Assembly: GCF_042675645.1 (NCBI RefSeq)
Contig: NZ_JBHTJH010000002.1
Span: 1 to 64,000, forward strand
Source: Sungkyunkwania multivorans
GTDB lineage: Bacteria; Bacteroidota; Bacteroidia; Flavobacteriales; Flavobacteriaceae
DNA: 64,000 nucleotides
Direction: 5' to 3'
Position numbers and translations under genes: made by a program. The notes beneath the pieces are model-generated. The model was not told where the DNA came from, did no database searches, and saw only the letters and a program-made list of their open reading frames with translations. Shown in pieces: positions 16,322 through 25,458 of this stretch (positions are counted from its first letter, which is position 1; each line of letters opens with the position of its first letter).

Positions 16322-17609
16322 TGATGACCCGACTTTTCTTCTTTTTGAACGGTCGGATAATAAGACGCGCCTCTCGATCGAATCTAATATAGTTATAGAC
16401 CCAATTGACAAAGACCACGACCCTATTTCTAAACCCTATGAGAAAGAACAGATGCACGAACATCCAAACGAACCATGCAAAAACTCCCTGAAACTTTATC
16501 CGTTCCAGATCCACCACAGCCTTATTTCGGCCGATCGTTGCCATCGACCCCTTGTTCTTATATTTAAAAGGTTTCTTCTCCTTTCCCTTTATTTTTCGCA
16601 AGAGGTTCTTTCCCAATAGCCTCCCCTGTTGTATAGCCGGTTGCGCCATCATAGGATGTCCATTGGGGTACTCGTCATCTTGCATACAGGCAATGTCTCC
16701 GATCGCATAGACATTCTCTAGACCTTCTACCTCGTTGTAGCGATTCACCTTAATACGATTCCCTCTGGTGATCACATCAGCTGCATCTATACCTTTTATC
16801 GTATTACCTTTTACTCCAGCAGCCCAGACAAGCGTGGCCGTGTCAAAGGTGACATCGGTATTGGTCTTTGCGGTCTTTCCATCGTAATTTTGTACACGCA
16901 GGCATTTCCAAACATTGACCCCTAAGCCTTCGAGATAGTCCTCGGCCTTTTTCGAGGCCTTTTCACTCATCGCTGGTAAGACTCGATCACTGCCTTGTAC
17001 CAGATTGATCTGCATCTGTCTTATATCGAGATCAGGATAGTCTTTGGGCAATATTCCTTTTTTGATCTCGGCCAAAGCACCGGCTAGCTCTACACCGGTC
17101 GGTCCTGCACCTACGATCACAAAGTTCATAAGGGCGTTGCGCTCGTTAAGGTCGTCTGTAAGCAAGGCTTCCTCAAAATTTTCCAGGATCAAACTGCGTA
17201 AGTTCAACGACTGCGGAATGGTCTTCATCTGCATGCTGTTCTGCTCCATCTCCTTGTTTCCAAAGAAGTTCGTGGTTGAACCTGTTGCAATGACCAAATG
17301 ATCATATCGCAGATCGCCGATATTGGTGCTGACCTGCTTTGCTTCGATATTTATTTTCTTTACCTCGGCCAATCTAAAGAAGAAATTAGGATAGTCTTTG
17401 AGTATCTTCCGAATGGGATATGCAATAGAATCGGGCTCCAATCCACCCGTAGAAACTTGATACAGCAAAGGTTGAAACGTGTGATAGTTATGCTTGTCCA
17501 GCAATACGACCTGTACCTCTTGCTCTGAGAGCTGCTTGGCCAAAGACACTCCGCCAAAACCGCCACCGATGATCACTACCCGTGGCATGCTATTTCTAGG
17601 AATATTCAT
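16308..17609 (-). CDS. ndh: Type II NADH dehydrogenase (NDH-2)
   Basis: A 433-residue FAD flavoprotein that transfers electrons from NADH to quinone without pumping protons. The FAD-binding fold begins at once with VVIIGGGFGGVSLAK (GGGFGG 15-20). A second dinucleotide site is FVIVGAGPTGVELAG (about 163-177), and YAIGDIA is the FAD-contacting ATG/GD motif. The C-terminal amphipathic and hydrophobic segment (VWMFVHLFFLIGF) is the usual membrane anchor. It is transcribed away from the ECF sigma gene. Confidence 0.94.
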   Translation of the reverse strand: MNIPRNSMPRVVIIGGGFGGVSLAKQLSEQEVQVVLLDKHNYHTFQPLLYQVSTGGLEPDSIAYPIRKILKDYPNFFFRLAEVKKINIEAKQVSTNIGDLRYDHLVIATGSTTNFFGNKEMEQNSMQMKTIPQSLNLRSLILENFEEALLTDDLNERNALMNFVIVGAGPTGVELAGALAEIKKGILPKDYPDLDIRQMQINLVQGSDRVLPAMSEKASKKAEDYLEGLGVNVWKCLRVQNYDGKTAKTNTDVTFDTATLVWAAGVKGNTIKGIDAADVITRGNRIKVNRYNEVEGLENVYAIGDIACMQDDEYPNGHPMMAQPAIQQGRLLGKNLLRKIKGKEKKPFKYKNKGSMATIGRNKAVVDLERIKFQGVFAWFVWMFVHLFFLIGFRNRVVVFVNWVYNYIRFDREARLIIRPFKKKKSRVITTTQ

Positions 17610-17674
17610 AGATTGAAAATATGCTACAAAAATAGGACTTAGCGGTTTTTCAACTTAAAAATTTGAGTAAAAAT

Positions 17675-17680
17675 TGTAAC
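17675..17680 (+). promoter_or_regulatory. Possible ECF-type -35 element
   Basis: TGTAAC lies 45 bp before the ECF sigma factor start and resembles the AAC-containing -35 elements used by ECF sigma factors, which would allow autoregulation. The -10 partner could not be fixed. Weak call. Confidence 0.25.
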
Positions 17681-17725
17681 ATTGTCTTCATAAAAGCTAC
17701 TTACCTAAAAAGCTAACCATCATTA

Positions 17726-18220
17726 GTGACGAAAGAACTAGAACATAAATTTGTTGCCGAGCTAGAAAAGCATCAGAATATTGTACACAAGGTATGTCGG
17801 ATCTATACCGCCAACAGAGACGAACATAACGATCTGTTCCAAGAGATCACCATACAGTTGTGGAAAGCCTATCCGAAGTTTAGAGGTGACTCTAAATTCA
17901 GTACATGGATGTATCGTGTTGCATTAAATACGGCTATCACCCTTTATCGCAAGTCCAAAAGAAGACCCAACACCCAAGATTTTGATGATATCCAGTTTAA
18001 AATAAGCGCCGAAGAGTATGATGATACGCAAGAACAACAACTCAAAGTAATGTACAAGACCATAAAGCAACTGAGCGATATCGAGAAGGCCTTGGTATTC
18101 CTTTACTTGGAAGACAAAAATTATAGAGAGATCGCGGAAACCATGGGTATTACCGAGGTAAATGCAAGAGTAAAAATGAACCGTATCAAGACAAAGATGA
18201 AAAAGATACTAAATCCGTAA
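17726..18220 (+). CDS. ECF-type RNA polymerase sigma factor
   Basis: A 164-residue sigma-70 family protein. Region 2 covers about residues 14-80, with core-binding and -10 recognition residues in NDLFQEITIQLWKAYPKF and STWMYRVALNTAI. Region 4 is about 105-160, with the helix-turn-helix DKNYREIAETMGITEVNARV. It starts with GTG at 17726; no ATG in this frame would preserve region 2. The next gene, 3 bp downstream, encodes a membrane protein that is a candidate regulator of this sigma factor. Confidence 0.93.
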   Translation: MTKELEHKFVAELEKHQNIVHKVCRIYTANRDEHNDLFQEITIQLWKAYPKFRGDSKFSTWMYRVALNTAITLYRKSKRRPNTQDFDDIQFKISAEEYDDTQEQQLKVMYKTIKQLSDIEKALVFLYLEDKNYREIAETMGITEVNARVKMNRIKTKMKKILNP

Positions 18221-18223
18221 ACG

Positions 18224-18856
18224 ATGGATGAATTAGAACTATTAAAGAAAGATTGGAATAAGCAGGAAACCCCCAGCTTGTCTTTTGATCAAATTTACAG
18301 AATACTTTTAAAGAAGTCTTCTTCAATAGTAAAATGGATATTTTATATAAGCATATTTGAATTGTTGTTAGCATTGGTCGCCACGGCCTGGTTTATGTTT
18401 GACGACACCTACGACAAGATCGAGATAGAAGGCTATGACATCGATGCTATCACCTTGGCATTCGAAGCCATTTCAATGATCGTATTGGTTTATTTTATGT
18501 TTCGATTTTTCAACAATTATAAGAAGATCACTGTGACGGACGATTCCCGAACCTTGATGAAGAATATTCTAAAGACCCGAAAAATTGTAAAGAACTATAT
18601 CAAAATTGCCTTGTTGATAGCAGCGGTTTATACAGCTATATTATTGTTCATTGGAACTTTTAACGCCCCATTTTTCGTAGAAAAGGTCAATGGTAGCGAT
18701 TCGGTCCTGATCCTCTATATCGCAGCATCAATAGTGATCTTAGTGGTCACCGCTGTCATTATAGTTGCATTATGGCTGGTCTATCAATTGCTCTATGGCC
18801 TATTACTGCGAAGATTGGAGAGAAACTATAAAGAATTACAGCAACTCGATATATAA
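18224..18856 (+). CDS. Membrane protein paired with ECF sigma factor
   Basis: A 210-residue protein with an N-terminal cytoplasmic segment (MDELELLKKDWNKQE) and four membrane helices (about 40-60, 76-96, 125-146 and 164-190). No zinc-binding anti-sigma (ZAS) motif is present. Position directly after the ECF gene suggests that it controls sigma activity, as for many flavobacterial pairs starting with the same DW-KQ segment, but this has not been shown by any motif here. Confidence 0.8.
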   Translation: MDELELLKKDWNKQETPSLSFDQIYRILLKKSSSIVKWIFYISIFELLLALVATAWFMFDDTYDKIEIEGYDIDAITLAFEAISMIVLVYFMFRFFNNYKKITVTDDSRTLMKNILKTRKIVKNYIKIALLIAAVYTAILLFIGTFNAPFFVEKVNGSDSVLILYIAASIVILVVTAVIIVALWLVYQLLYGLLLRRLERNYKELQQLDI

Positions 18857-18912
18857 GAAATGGGCCTTTGATCTTTAATAGTGAAAGGGTCTTTCTCTTT
18901 TTTCCAAGGTTT

Positions 18913-19716
18913 CTAATACCTCCACTTTCGCTGTTCGTTAAGCTCTTCATAGTGCTGAAGCTCTTCTTCGGGAATGACCTTCATGAAGGAAGGATGCTGC
19001 TCTATGGCATATTCTAGCTTTTCCACGATCTCTTCAATCGATTCGTTTTCATAGTCGATCTCCAATGGTTTTTTGATGACCATATGCTGTAAAATACCTT
19101 TTTTCTTTATCAACAGGCCTTTCTTGTCAAAAGACCTTCTAAAACCGTCGATCACTATAGGAATCACCAAGGGTTTGTATTCCTTGATAATATGGGCCGT
19201 TCCTTTTCGTATCGGCTTCCATGGCTTGGTAGTACCTTGCGGGAAAGTGATCACCCACCCATCATTCAAAGCAATACCAATATTGCCCGTATCGCTGAGA
19301 TTTACCTCTCTCTGGATCTCCTTTCCTTTTTCGCGCCACGTACGCTCTACAGTCACTGCTCCCGCATAGGCCAAAATTCGTGGCAATAGGCCGGACTGCA
19401 TGGTTTCTTTGGCAGCCACAAAATAGATATTGAGTTTAGGTCGCCACAAATATCCTATGTTCTTTATTGAATCGACACGTCCTTTTAGACTCGCGTTGAA
19501 CACGTGAAACATGGCCACAACGTCTGCAAAATAAGTTTGATGATTGGATACAAAAAGGACGTTGGTCTCTGGGAGGTCTTTAAAGATCTCGGAACCTTCA
19601 ATATCCAATTTGTTAAAGCCTCGATAACGACCATGGGTCATCACACCAAAAATGCGAATTAGCCATTTTTTCAAGAAAAGTATATGTCCAAAAGGATTCG
19701 TTTTAAACAATCCCAT
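18913..19716 (-). CDS. 1-acyl-sn-glycerol-3-phosphate acyltransferase (PlsC family)
   Basis: A 267-residue membrane-associated acyltransferase that makes phosphatidic acid from lysophosphatidic acid, or acylates a related lipid. The catalytic block is N58-H59-QTYFA-D65 and the substrate block is FPQGTTKP (about 174-181). The histidine and aspartate are five residues apart, whereas the family pattern is H-x4-D; the FPEGT motif has Q for E. From memory both changes recur in close flavobacterial homologues, so this may be a distinct subfamily. Confidence 0.86.
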   Translation of the reverse strand: MGLFKTNPFGHILFLKKWLIRIFGVMTHGRYRGFNKLDIEGSEIFKDLPETNVLFVSNHQTYFADVVAMFHVFNASLKGRVDSIKNIGYLWRPKLNIYFVAAKETMQSGLLPRILAYAGAVTVERTWREKGKEIQREVNLSDTGNIGIALNDGWVITFPQGTTKPWKPIRKGTAHIIKEYKPLVIPIVIDGFRRSFDKKGLLIKKKGILQHMVIKKPLEIDYENESIEEIVEKLEYAIEQHPSFMKVIPEEELQHYEELNEQRKWRY

Positions 19717-19763
19717 ATAGTAAGTTAGTTTTTATGCGAAAGGCAAAGTTACAAAACTCCATC

Positions 19764-20405
19764 TTATATTGTCGCTCGCAGTATTGCTTTGACCTCGTTT
19801 AGCATCATTGCCGTTGCCCCCCAAACGATATATCCATTTAATTCAAAGGCAGGTACCTCTATTTCTTTGGCATAGGAGGTAGATAATTTTTGTGAGGTCA
19901 ACGATCTATCTTCCAAAAAATGTGACAATTTTACCTCTATGAGTCCCTCCACCTCATCATCTTGAGGCACAAAGCTTGGGGTATGTTCAATCAAACCCAA
20001 ATACGGTTGTACGACAAAATTACTCGGCGGTATATAAAGATCGGTAAGCTCTTTTATAATCGTGATGCTATTTTTAGAAACACCTATCTCCTCCTCTGTC
20101 TCACGCAAGGCTGTTTGTTCCAAACCCTTATCCTCTTCTTCAAATTTCCCCCCGGGAAAACCAACTTGATTAGAATGAACACCGGGATATGTCTTTCTAT
20201 GGATCAACATAAAATTGGTCTGATCCCGTTGGTCTGGATAAAACAAAGATAGCACAGCCGCTCTTCGAGCATTTCTACGTCGTTCACCATATTCTCTAAG
20301 CTCTTGCTGGCGTATCAAAGGTGCCATTTCTAATTGTGCTTTTATACCTGGTAACGGGAAATCTTTTATTTTTGAAAGTGAATTTACAAATCTTTCAAAG
20401 TTCAT
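19764..20405 (-). CDS. Nudix hydrolase, CoA pyrophosphatase type
   Basis: A 213-residue Nudix protein. The Nudix box runs GGKFEEEDKGLEQTALRETE-EEIGV with the REx2-EExG core, preceded by the VHSNQVGFPGG segment found in CoA diphosphatases (NudL/YeaB type), which cleave CoA to 3',5'-ADP and phosphopantetheine. The start codon is only 4 bp from the divergent cyclophilin start, so its promoter must overlap the other gene. Confidence 0.88.
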   Translation of the reverse strand: MNFERFVNSLSKIKDFPLPGIKAQLEMAPLIRQQELREYGERRRNARRAAVLSLFYPDQRDQTNFMLIHRKTYPGVHSNQVGFPGGKFEEEDKGLEQTALRETEEEIGVSKNSITIIKELTDLYIPPSNFVVQPYLGLIEHTPSFVPQDDEVEGLIEVKLSHFLEDRSLTSQKLSTSYAKEIEVPAFELNGYIVWGATAMMLNEVKAILRATI

Positions 20406-20409
20406 AGCA

Positions 20410-21126
20410 ATGCGGATCTTTTCTCTTTATACAATATTACCACTATTTTTTCTTATCGCTTGTAAGGATACGCCAGAGACCAAAACACCTCCGGCTGAAG
20501 AGACCATCCCGGAAGAAGTAAATAAGGTCGTTATGGATAGCGTTTTTACGGAAGCGCCTGAAGAGGAAGAAGCGCCCTTTAAGCTTACCGATGAAAATGC
20601 GATACCTTTCTTCAACCAATATGAAAAGGACAATCCAGAGACCAAAGTACGTATCACCACCAAGTTTGGCTCTTTTGACATAGAACTGTTTGAAAATGTA
20701 CCCTATCATCGTGCTAATTTTATCTATTTGACCAAGAAAGGCTATTTCAATGGCACTTATTTTCACCGTGTGGTGAATGACTTTATTATCCAGGGAGGAA
20801 ATTCAGATAGTCGGCGTACTTCAAAAAAAAGAAATGAAATAGGTAGGTATTTACTACCTCCAGACACCAGAAAGGGGCATCGCCATCATCGCGGTGTGGT
20901 CTCTGTACCCAGCAGCGATATAGATAATCCGCATAAACTAGCTTCTCCATTTGAGTTTTTTATCGTGCAAAAAAAAGATGGCGCCTACCATTTGGATGGT
21001 GGATACACCGCTTTTGGGAGCGTCGTAAGAGGCATGGATGTTGTAGACAAGATAGCAGCCCAGCCCACGGATGTCGCCGAATGGCCGTTGCAAGATATCT
21101 CCATGCAGGTCGAGGTCATCGAATGA
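20410..21126 (+). CDS. Cyclophilin-type peptidyl-prolyl isomerase lipoprotein
   Basis: A 238-residue lipoprotein with lipobox LIAC (cysteine 18), an acidic proline-rich linker (about 20-75) and a cyclophilin domain (about 78-238). The domain keeps YFHRVVNDFIIQGG and the closing YTAFGSVVRGMDVVDKI. It should catalyse prolyl cis-trans isomerisation during folding of envelope proteins. The gene starts 4 bp from the divergent Nudix gene and ends 3 bp from the convergent TRIC-like gene. Confidence 0.92.
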   Translation: MRIFSLYTILPLFFLIACKDTPETKTPPAEETIPEEVNKVVMDSVFTEAPEEEEAPFKLTDENAIPFFNQYEKDNPETKVRITTKFGSFDIELFENVPYHRANFIYLTKKGYFNGTYFHRVVNDFIIQGGNSDSRRTSKKRNEIGRYLLPPDTRKGHRHHRGVVSVPSSDIDNPHKLASPFEFFIVQKKDGAYHLDGGYTAFGSVVRGMDVVDKIAAQPTDVAEWPLQDISMQVEVIE

Positions 21127-21129
21127 CGA

Positions 21130-21750
21130 TCAACTCTTATTCTGTGTATTGCGATAGAACGAGGGTAATTGCAGATGAAAGATCACGGCCAAAATACGAA
21201 TGGTGATCACTATCAAAGCGGTCAAGATATACACCAAATTTTCTGCGATAGGCAATTCCTTTAGCAAGAAAAAGGAGAATCCGCCAGCGACGCAGGCCAT
21301 TGCATACACCTCTTTTCTAAAGATAACTGGGATCTCATTACAAAGAATGTCTCTGATGACACCTCCAAAAGTTCCTGTCATTGCGCCCAAGGCGATGGAT
21401 ATGATCGGACTAAGGCCAGATGCTATTCCCTTCTCGATGCCGATCAGTGTAAACACGCCCAGCCCTATGGTGTCGAACAGAAAGAGTGATTTGCTTAAAT
21501 AACTGAGTTTTTTTCTTAGAAGCACAGCAAAGATCACAGAGGCCGAAATTACATAGACCACCGTCAGATCCTCCATCCAGCTAACAGGCGTCTGGCCAAT
21601 TAGCACATCCCTCAAAGTTCCTCCACCAACTGCTGTCACAAAGGCGATAATAAAAATTCCGAATGGGTCCAATCGCTTATTCAATGCGGTCATGACACCC
21701 GAAATTGCAAAGGCGATCGTTCCTAAAATATCTAGTGCTTGAAAAACCAT
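21130..21750 (-). CDS. TRIC/UPF0126 family cation channel-like protein
   Basis: A 206-residue protein with seven membrane helices and two repeats, each containing a glycine-rich turn (AVGGGTLRDVLIG and GTFGGVIRDILCNE). This is the UPF0126 family, prokaryotic relatives of trimeric intracellular cation channels. Its start overlaps the stop of the RDD gene (TAATG at 21748-21752), so the two are coupled. Confidence 0.9.
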   Translation of the reverse strand: MVFQALDILGTIAFAISGVMTALNKRLDPFGIFIIAFVTAVGGGTLRDVLIGQTPVSWMEDLTVVYVISASVIFAVLLRKKLSYLSKSLFLFDTIGLGVFTLIGIEKGIASGLSPIISIALGAMTGTFGGVIRDILCNEIPVIFRKEVYAMACVAGGFSFFLLKELPIAENLVYILTALIVITIRILAVIFHLQLPSFYRNTQNKS

Positions 21751-22487
21751 TACATGTCCTGGGTATAGAAGTTATAATCTTTGAGGACCGTATCGATAAA
21801 TCCAAAGGTGTCCTTATGCTTTGACTTTACGCCAATGACCTCCTCGATCTTATCCCTCAATTTGATAAGGGTCGCATGGTCCACGTTCCTTTTGGCAGTA
21901 ACGAATGTCTCTTTGATGATCCGCGCATCGTTGTCCGAAAGTTTGATGACACTAGGATAGGTAGGTTGGTACCCTTCTTTTAAATGTTCTAAAATAGTTT
22001 GTGAGAACTTCACCTTATCTTTCAAGGTAATGACCGCGGTGCCCGATGCCATATCGCCAATCCGTTGGTTACGCTTGCTGGTGGCTATAGCGATCACACC
22101 AGGTAGAAAAAAGAGCCATATATCAACGATCCTAAAGAACCACCGGATCACATAATCTGAAAAAGACGCCTGAAAGCCATCGATCTTCACAACGCGTATC
22201 TTTACTAGCTTTTTGCCCAAAGTCTGTCCTTCTAATAAGGATTCGAGTACTAGGGTATATATCATTGTTGGAAAACCAACGACCACCTGCACAGCCCTTT
22301 GCGACCAAGGGTCCATTCCTTCGTAGGTTTCATTAAACGGCAATGCCTCTATTATGGCCCATACCACCCATAAATAAGCTATTTTTATTACTCCATCTAT
22401 TATAAAGGCGACCATTCTTAGCCCAAGGTCGGCTGCAGTGAAGCTAATCTTTACATTTTGGGTAGTGTTGATTTGTATCTCTGCCAT
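21750..22487 (-). CDS. RDD family membrane protein
   Basis: A 245-residue protein with an RDD domain in residues 15-150 (DLGLRMVAFIIDGVIK, then GQTLGKKLVKIRVV and NQRIGDMASGTAVI) and a soluble C-terminal helical region. RDD proteins are often found with SpoIIM, DUF4129, MoxR and DUF58 genes, as here: SpoIIM starts 23 bp away on the other strand. Function is unknown; transport has been proposed for some members. Confidence 0.9.
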   Translation of the reverse strand: MAEIQINTTQNVKISFTAADLGLRMVAFIIDGVIKIAYLWVVWAIIEALPFNETYEGMDPWSQRAVQVVVGFPTMIYTLVLESLLEGQTLGKKLVKIRVVKIDGFQASFSDYVIRWFFRIVDIWLFFLPGVIAIATSKRNQRIGDMASGTAVITLKDKVKFSQTILEHLKEGYQPTYPSVIKLSDNDARIIKETFVTAKRNVDHATLIKLRDKIEEVIGVKSKHKDTFGFIDTVLKDYNFYTQDM

Positions 22488-22510
22488 TTTATAGTTTAAT
22501 TAGCACACTT

Positions 22511-23494
22511 ATGAGAGAAGTCGCTTTCATCAAGCAAAATAAAGAAAAATGGTTAAGTTTTGAAAAAGCCGTTTTCAATGGAGAGGAAATGGACTCGGAC
22601 GAACTTGCAAATCAGTACATCCATTTGGTGAATGACCTGGCCTATGCACAAACTTACTATCCGAAAAGCAAGGTCGTAGTTTATTTGAATCAATTAGCTG
22701 CCAAAGCCTTTCAAAAGATTTACAAGACCAAGAGAGAAGATACGAATCGCTTTGTTCACTTCTGGAAGACCGAAGTACCCTTGCTCATGTATCAATATCG
22801 CAAGTATGTATTATTGGCTTTTGTGATCTTTACCATTTTCACTGTGATCGGTGTGCTCTCCGCCGCAGATGATGAGGATTTTGTACGTGGCGTATTAGGT
22901 GACGAATACGTAAATCAAACACTAGAGAACATCGATAAGGGCGATCCAGTGGCAGTCTATAAAAGCGGTAGCAACTGGGGAAGCTTTATCGGTATAACCG
23001 TAAACAACCTACGCGTTGGGGTCATCGCCTTCGTGATGGGGGTATTTCTTGGGCTGGGAACCGTTTATATTCTCTTTAACAACTGCATCATGCTTGGGGC
23101 CTTTCAATACTTTTTCTATGAGCGTGGCGTATTCTGGGAAAGTGTCAGAGGAATATGGATACATGGGTCTATGGAAATATTCGCGATCGTCATCGAGGCG
23201 GCAGCAGGCCTCATCATGGGGGCAAGCATACTTTTTCCCGGTACACATTCAAGGTTCGAGAGTTTTAAAAGAGGCGCTAAAGATGGAGTTAAAATATTGA
23301 TCAGCACGTTTCCATTTACCTTTGCCGCTGGATTTCTTGAAGGATTCGTCACACGTTATTCCGATACAATGCCTAATGTTCTCTCGGTTGGAATTATCCT
23401 TGCCACCTTGGGAATTATAAGCTATTACTACCTTCTGTACCCGTATAAGGTGAAGAATGAATTACATCATCAATTGATACCCGCTCTTGGATAG
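22511..23494 (+). CDS. SpoIIM-like (stage II sporulation protein M family) membrane protein
   Basis: A 327-residue membrane protein with a cytoplasmic N-terminal helical part (1-95) and five or six helices. The SpoIIM-type region is NNLRVGVIAFVMGVFLGLGTVYIL and later HGSMEIFAIVIEAAAGL. The organism need not sporulate; the family is widespread in Bacteroidota beside RDD and MoxR genes. It is directly followed, with no spacer, by the DUF4129 gene. Confidence 0.9.
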   Translation: MREVAFIKQNKEKWLSFEKAVFNGEEMDSDELANQYIHLVNDLAYAQTYYPKSKVVVYLNQLAAKAFQKIYKTKREDTNRFVHFWKTEVPLLMYQYRKYVLLAFVIFTIFTVIGVLSAADDEDFVRGVLGDEYVNQTLENIDKGDPVAVYKSGSNWGSFIGITVNNLRVGVIAFVMGVFLGLGTVYILFNNCIMLGAFQYFFYERGVFWESVRGIWIHGSMEIFAIVIEAAAGLIMGASILFPGTHSRFESFKRGAKDGVKILISTFPFTFAAGFLEGFVTRYSDTMPNVLSVGIILATLGIISYYYLLYPYKVKNELHHQLIPALG

Positions 23495-24235
23495 ATGAAA
23501 AGATTTGCCCTGATATTCATCTTGTCCTTATCTATGCTTTGCGAGAGCGTTGCTTCCGCTTATGCACAAGAAGTGGTCGATCCCAATACCGAAGCACATA
23601 AATTTGACAAGGGTTTTCAAGACCAATATAAAGGGCGAAAGTTCAATTATGAGGGGAGAGCGGTCAAGACCAGCGATAAAGGAAATACAAGCGGGAAGAA
23701 CTCTAAATATTCAAAGGATAAACCTTCGAAAAGGGACACCGATGATATCAACAGCTCAAATACTAGCATAGCGCTTCCCAGCGGACCTTTTTTCTTTGTC
23801 TTGATGATTATTGTCGCGGCTGCGCTTATTTTCTTGGTTCATGCCCTGATCACTCAAGGAAATGGACGACTATTCGGAAATTCTTCCAAGAAGATCTTGG
23901 ACGATAGTGAAACTATTTCTGCGGAAAATATCCACACCACCGATATCGACTCCCTCATTGTACAAGCCGAAAAAAGCGGTGACTATCGGTTGGCAACTCG
24001 TTATCTATACCTCTCGGTGTTAAAGCGATTGGCCTTTAAAAAGCTGATCGAATTTGAGGAAGAAAAGACAAACAGTGATTACCTTCTAGAACTGGAAGGG
24101 CATCAAATGAATCCACTATTCAGAAAGACCTCATATCTGTATAATTACATTTGGTATGGAGAGTTTTCTGTTGACGACCTTCAATATGCAAAGGTGAAGC
24201 GGAATTTTGGGAACCTTTTAAACCAGATCACTTAA
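23495..24235 (+). CDS. DUF4129 domain protein
   Basis: A 246-residue protein: signal peptide (to about AYAQ, residue 24), a basic hydrophilic segment, one membrane helix (about 96-118) and a C-terminal DUF4129 domain (about 160-240, GDYRLATRYLYLSVLKRLA to WYGEFSVDDLQYAKV). DUF4129 occurs with DUF4350, MoxR and DUF58 proteins in a putative envelope-assembly or stress system. The stop overlaps the next start (TAATGAG). Confidence 0.88.
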   Translation: MKRFALIFILSLSMLCESVASAYAQEVVDPNTEAHKFDKGFQDQYKGRKFNYEGRAVKTSDKGNTSGKNSKYSKDKPSKRDTDDINSSNTSIALPSGPFFFVLMIIVAAALIFLVHALITQGNGRLFGNSSKKILDDSETISAENIHTTDIDSLIVQAEKSGDYRLATRYLYLSVLKRLAFKKLIEFEEEKTNSDYLLELEGHQMNPLFRKTSYLYNYIWYGEFSVDDLQYAKVKRNFGNLLNQIT

Positions 24236-25455
24236 TGAGCAGGAATATTCTTATAGCTGTTGGTCTTATCGCCGTGGTCCTGCTAGGAATGGTCTTACTA
24301 GATTTTAGCGTGAGCCGAAAAGTGGATTGGCAAGAATCCTATAGCGAGCGACACAGCAAACCATATGGCACCTTGGTATTTCATGAGCAACTGCCTAGTC
24401 TTTTTCCCAAAAAAAAGATCCGAACCATCTATCATACACCATATAATTATCTGATCGCGCATAGCGAATATAGTCACAGTGACCATATTGCCAAAGGTAT
24501 CTATATGGTCGTAGGGTTTGCCGACAGACTCGGCTATTATTCTGTAGAAGAACTTAAATATTTTGTTGAAACCGGAAATTCGGTCTTTATTTCTGGTAAA
24601 AATATTCCCGCCTTGTTGAACGAGATCTTGCATACCGCCGTAGACAGTGTCAATACCATTGAAAATAAAGCATCCTTGCTATTTGAAGAAAGTGCTCTTT
24701 CGGATCGCAATGTTGTCTTAGATAGCATATATCAAGATTACTATTTTAGAAAGATTCCGACAGATAGCATACAAATATTGGGGAAGACTGTGACCGCGCT
24801 TGGCGAAAAACCAAATTACATTCGAGTTCAAAGAGGGGAAGGAGCCTTTTATGTGCATCTTCAGCCAAAGGCATTCACCAATTATCAATTGCTTAAGGAA
24901 GAAAATTATAAATATATCGAAGGACTGTTATCCTACCTTCCTAATGAAGATATCTACTACGACTCTTATTACAAATATTATGATGATGATACTCCGTATA
25001 CCGAACGTGCGGAAAGCCATTCTAACTTGAGCTATTTGAAATCTCAGGATTCCTTTCGCTGGGCATGGTATGTATTATGGTTGTTTGTGATCTTGTTCAT
25101 GATATTCGCAGCCAAAAGAAGACAACGCGTCATCAAGATCATAAGCCCGCTTCAAAATACTTCGCTAGCATTTGTAAAGACGATAGCAAACCTGTATTTT
25201 GACAGATATGACCATGAAAACCTGATCCATAAAAAGATCACCTATTTTTTAGAACGAATCCGTACCGATTTCAGATTACAGACAGAGAAGCTAGATGATC
25301 ATTTTATTGAAGAACTCACCTCCAAATCGGGTCAGAAACGAGATAAGGTAGCCCCGCTGATACATTATATTGTTTGGCTTAAGAACAATAAATATCACGG
25401 CGAACAACAATTGATAGCACTGAATAAATTTATCGAAGATTTTTATACTTCATAG
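24235..25455 (+). CDS. DUF4350 domain protein
   Basis: A 406-residue protein with an N-terminal helix (4-22), a large extracytoplasmic DUF4350 region (30-275) and a second helix (about 280-297, WYVLWLFVILFMIFAA), followed by a cytoplasmic helical tail. It is coupled to the DUF4129 gene before it and lies 3 bp before moxR. The order matches the Bacteroidota MoxR cluster; its function is unknown. Confidence 0.87.
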   Translation: MSRNILIAVGLIAVVLLGMVLLDFSVSRKVDWQESYSERHSKPYGTLVFHEQLPSLFPKKKIRTIYHTPYNYLIAHSEYSHSDHIAKGIYMVVGFADRLGYYSVEELKYFVETGNSVFISGKNIPALLNEILHTAVDSVNTIENKASLLFEESALSDRNVVLDSIYQDYYFRKIPTDSIQILGKTVTALGEKPNYIRVQRGEGAFYVHLQPKAFTNYQLLKEENYKYIEGLLSYLPNEDIYYDSYYKYYDDDTPYTERAESHSNLSYLKSQDSFRWAWYVLWLFVILFMIFAAKRRQRVIKIISPLQNTSLAFVKTIANLYFDRYDHENLIHKKITYFLERIRTDFRLQTEKLDDHFIEELTSKSGQKRDKVAPLIHYIVWLKNNKYHGEQQLIALNKFIEDFYTS

Positions 25456-25458
25456 CAT

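Noticed and set aside
18857..18912. Terminator between the ECF membrane partner and plsC
   Set aside because: Only five consecutive pairs (CCTTT with AAAGG) could be formed, with a long loop; too weak to call.
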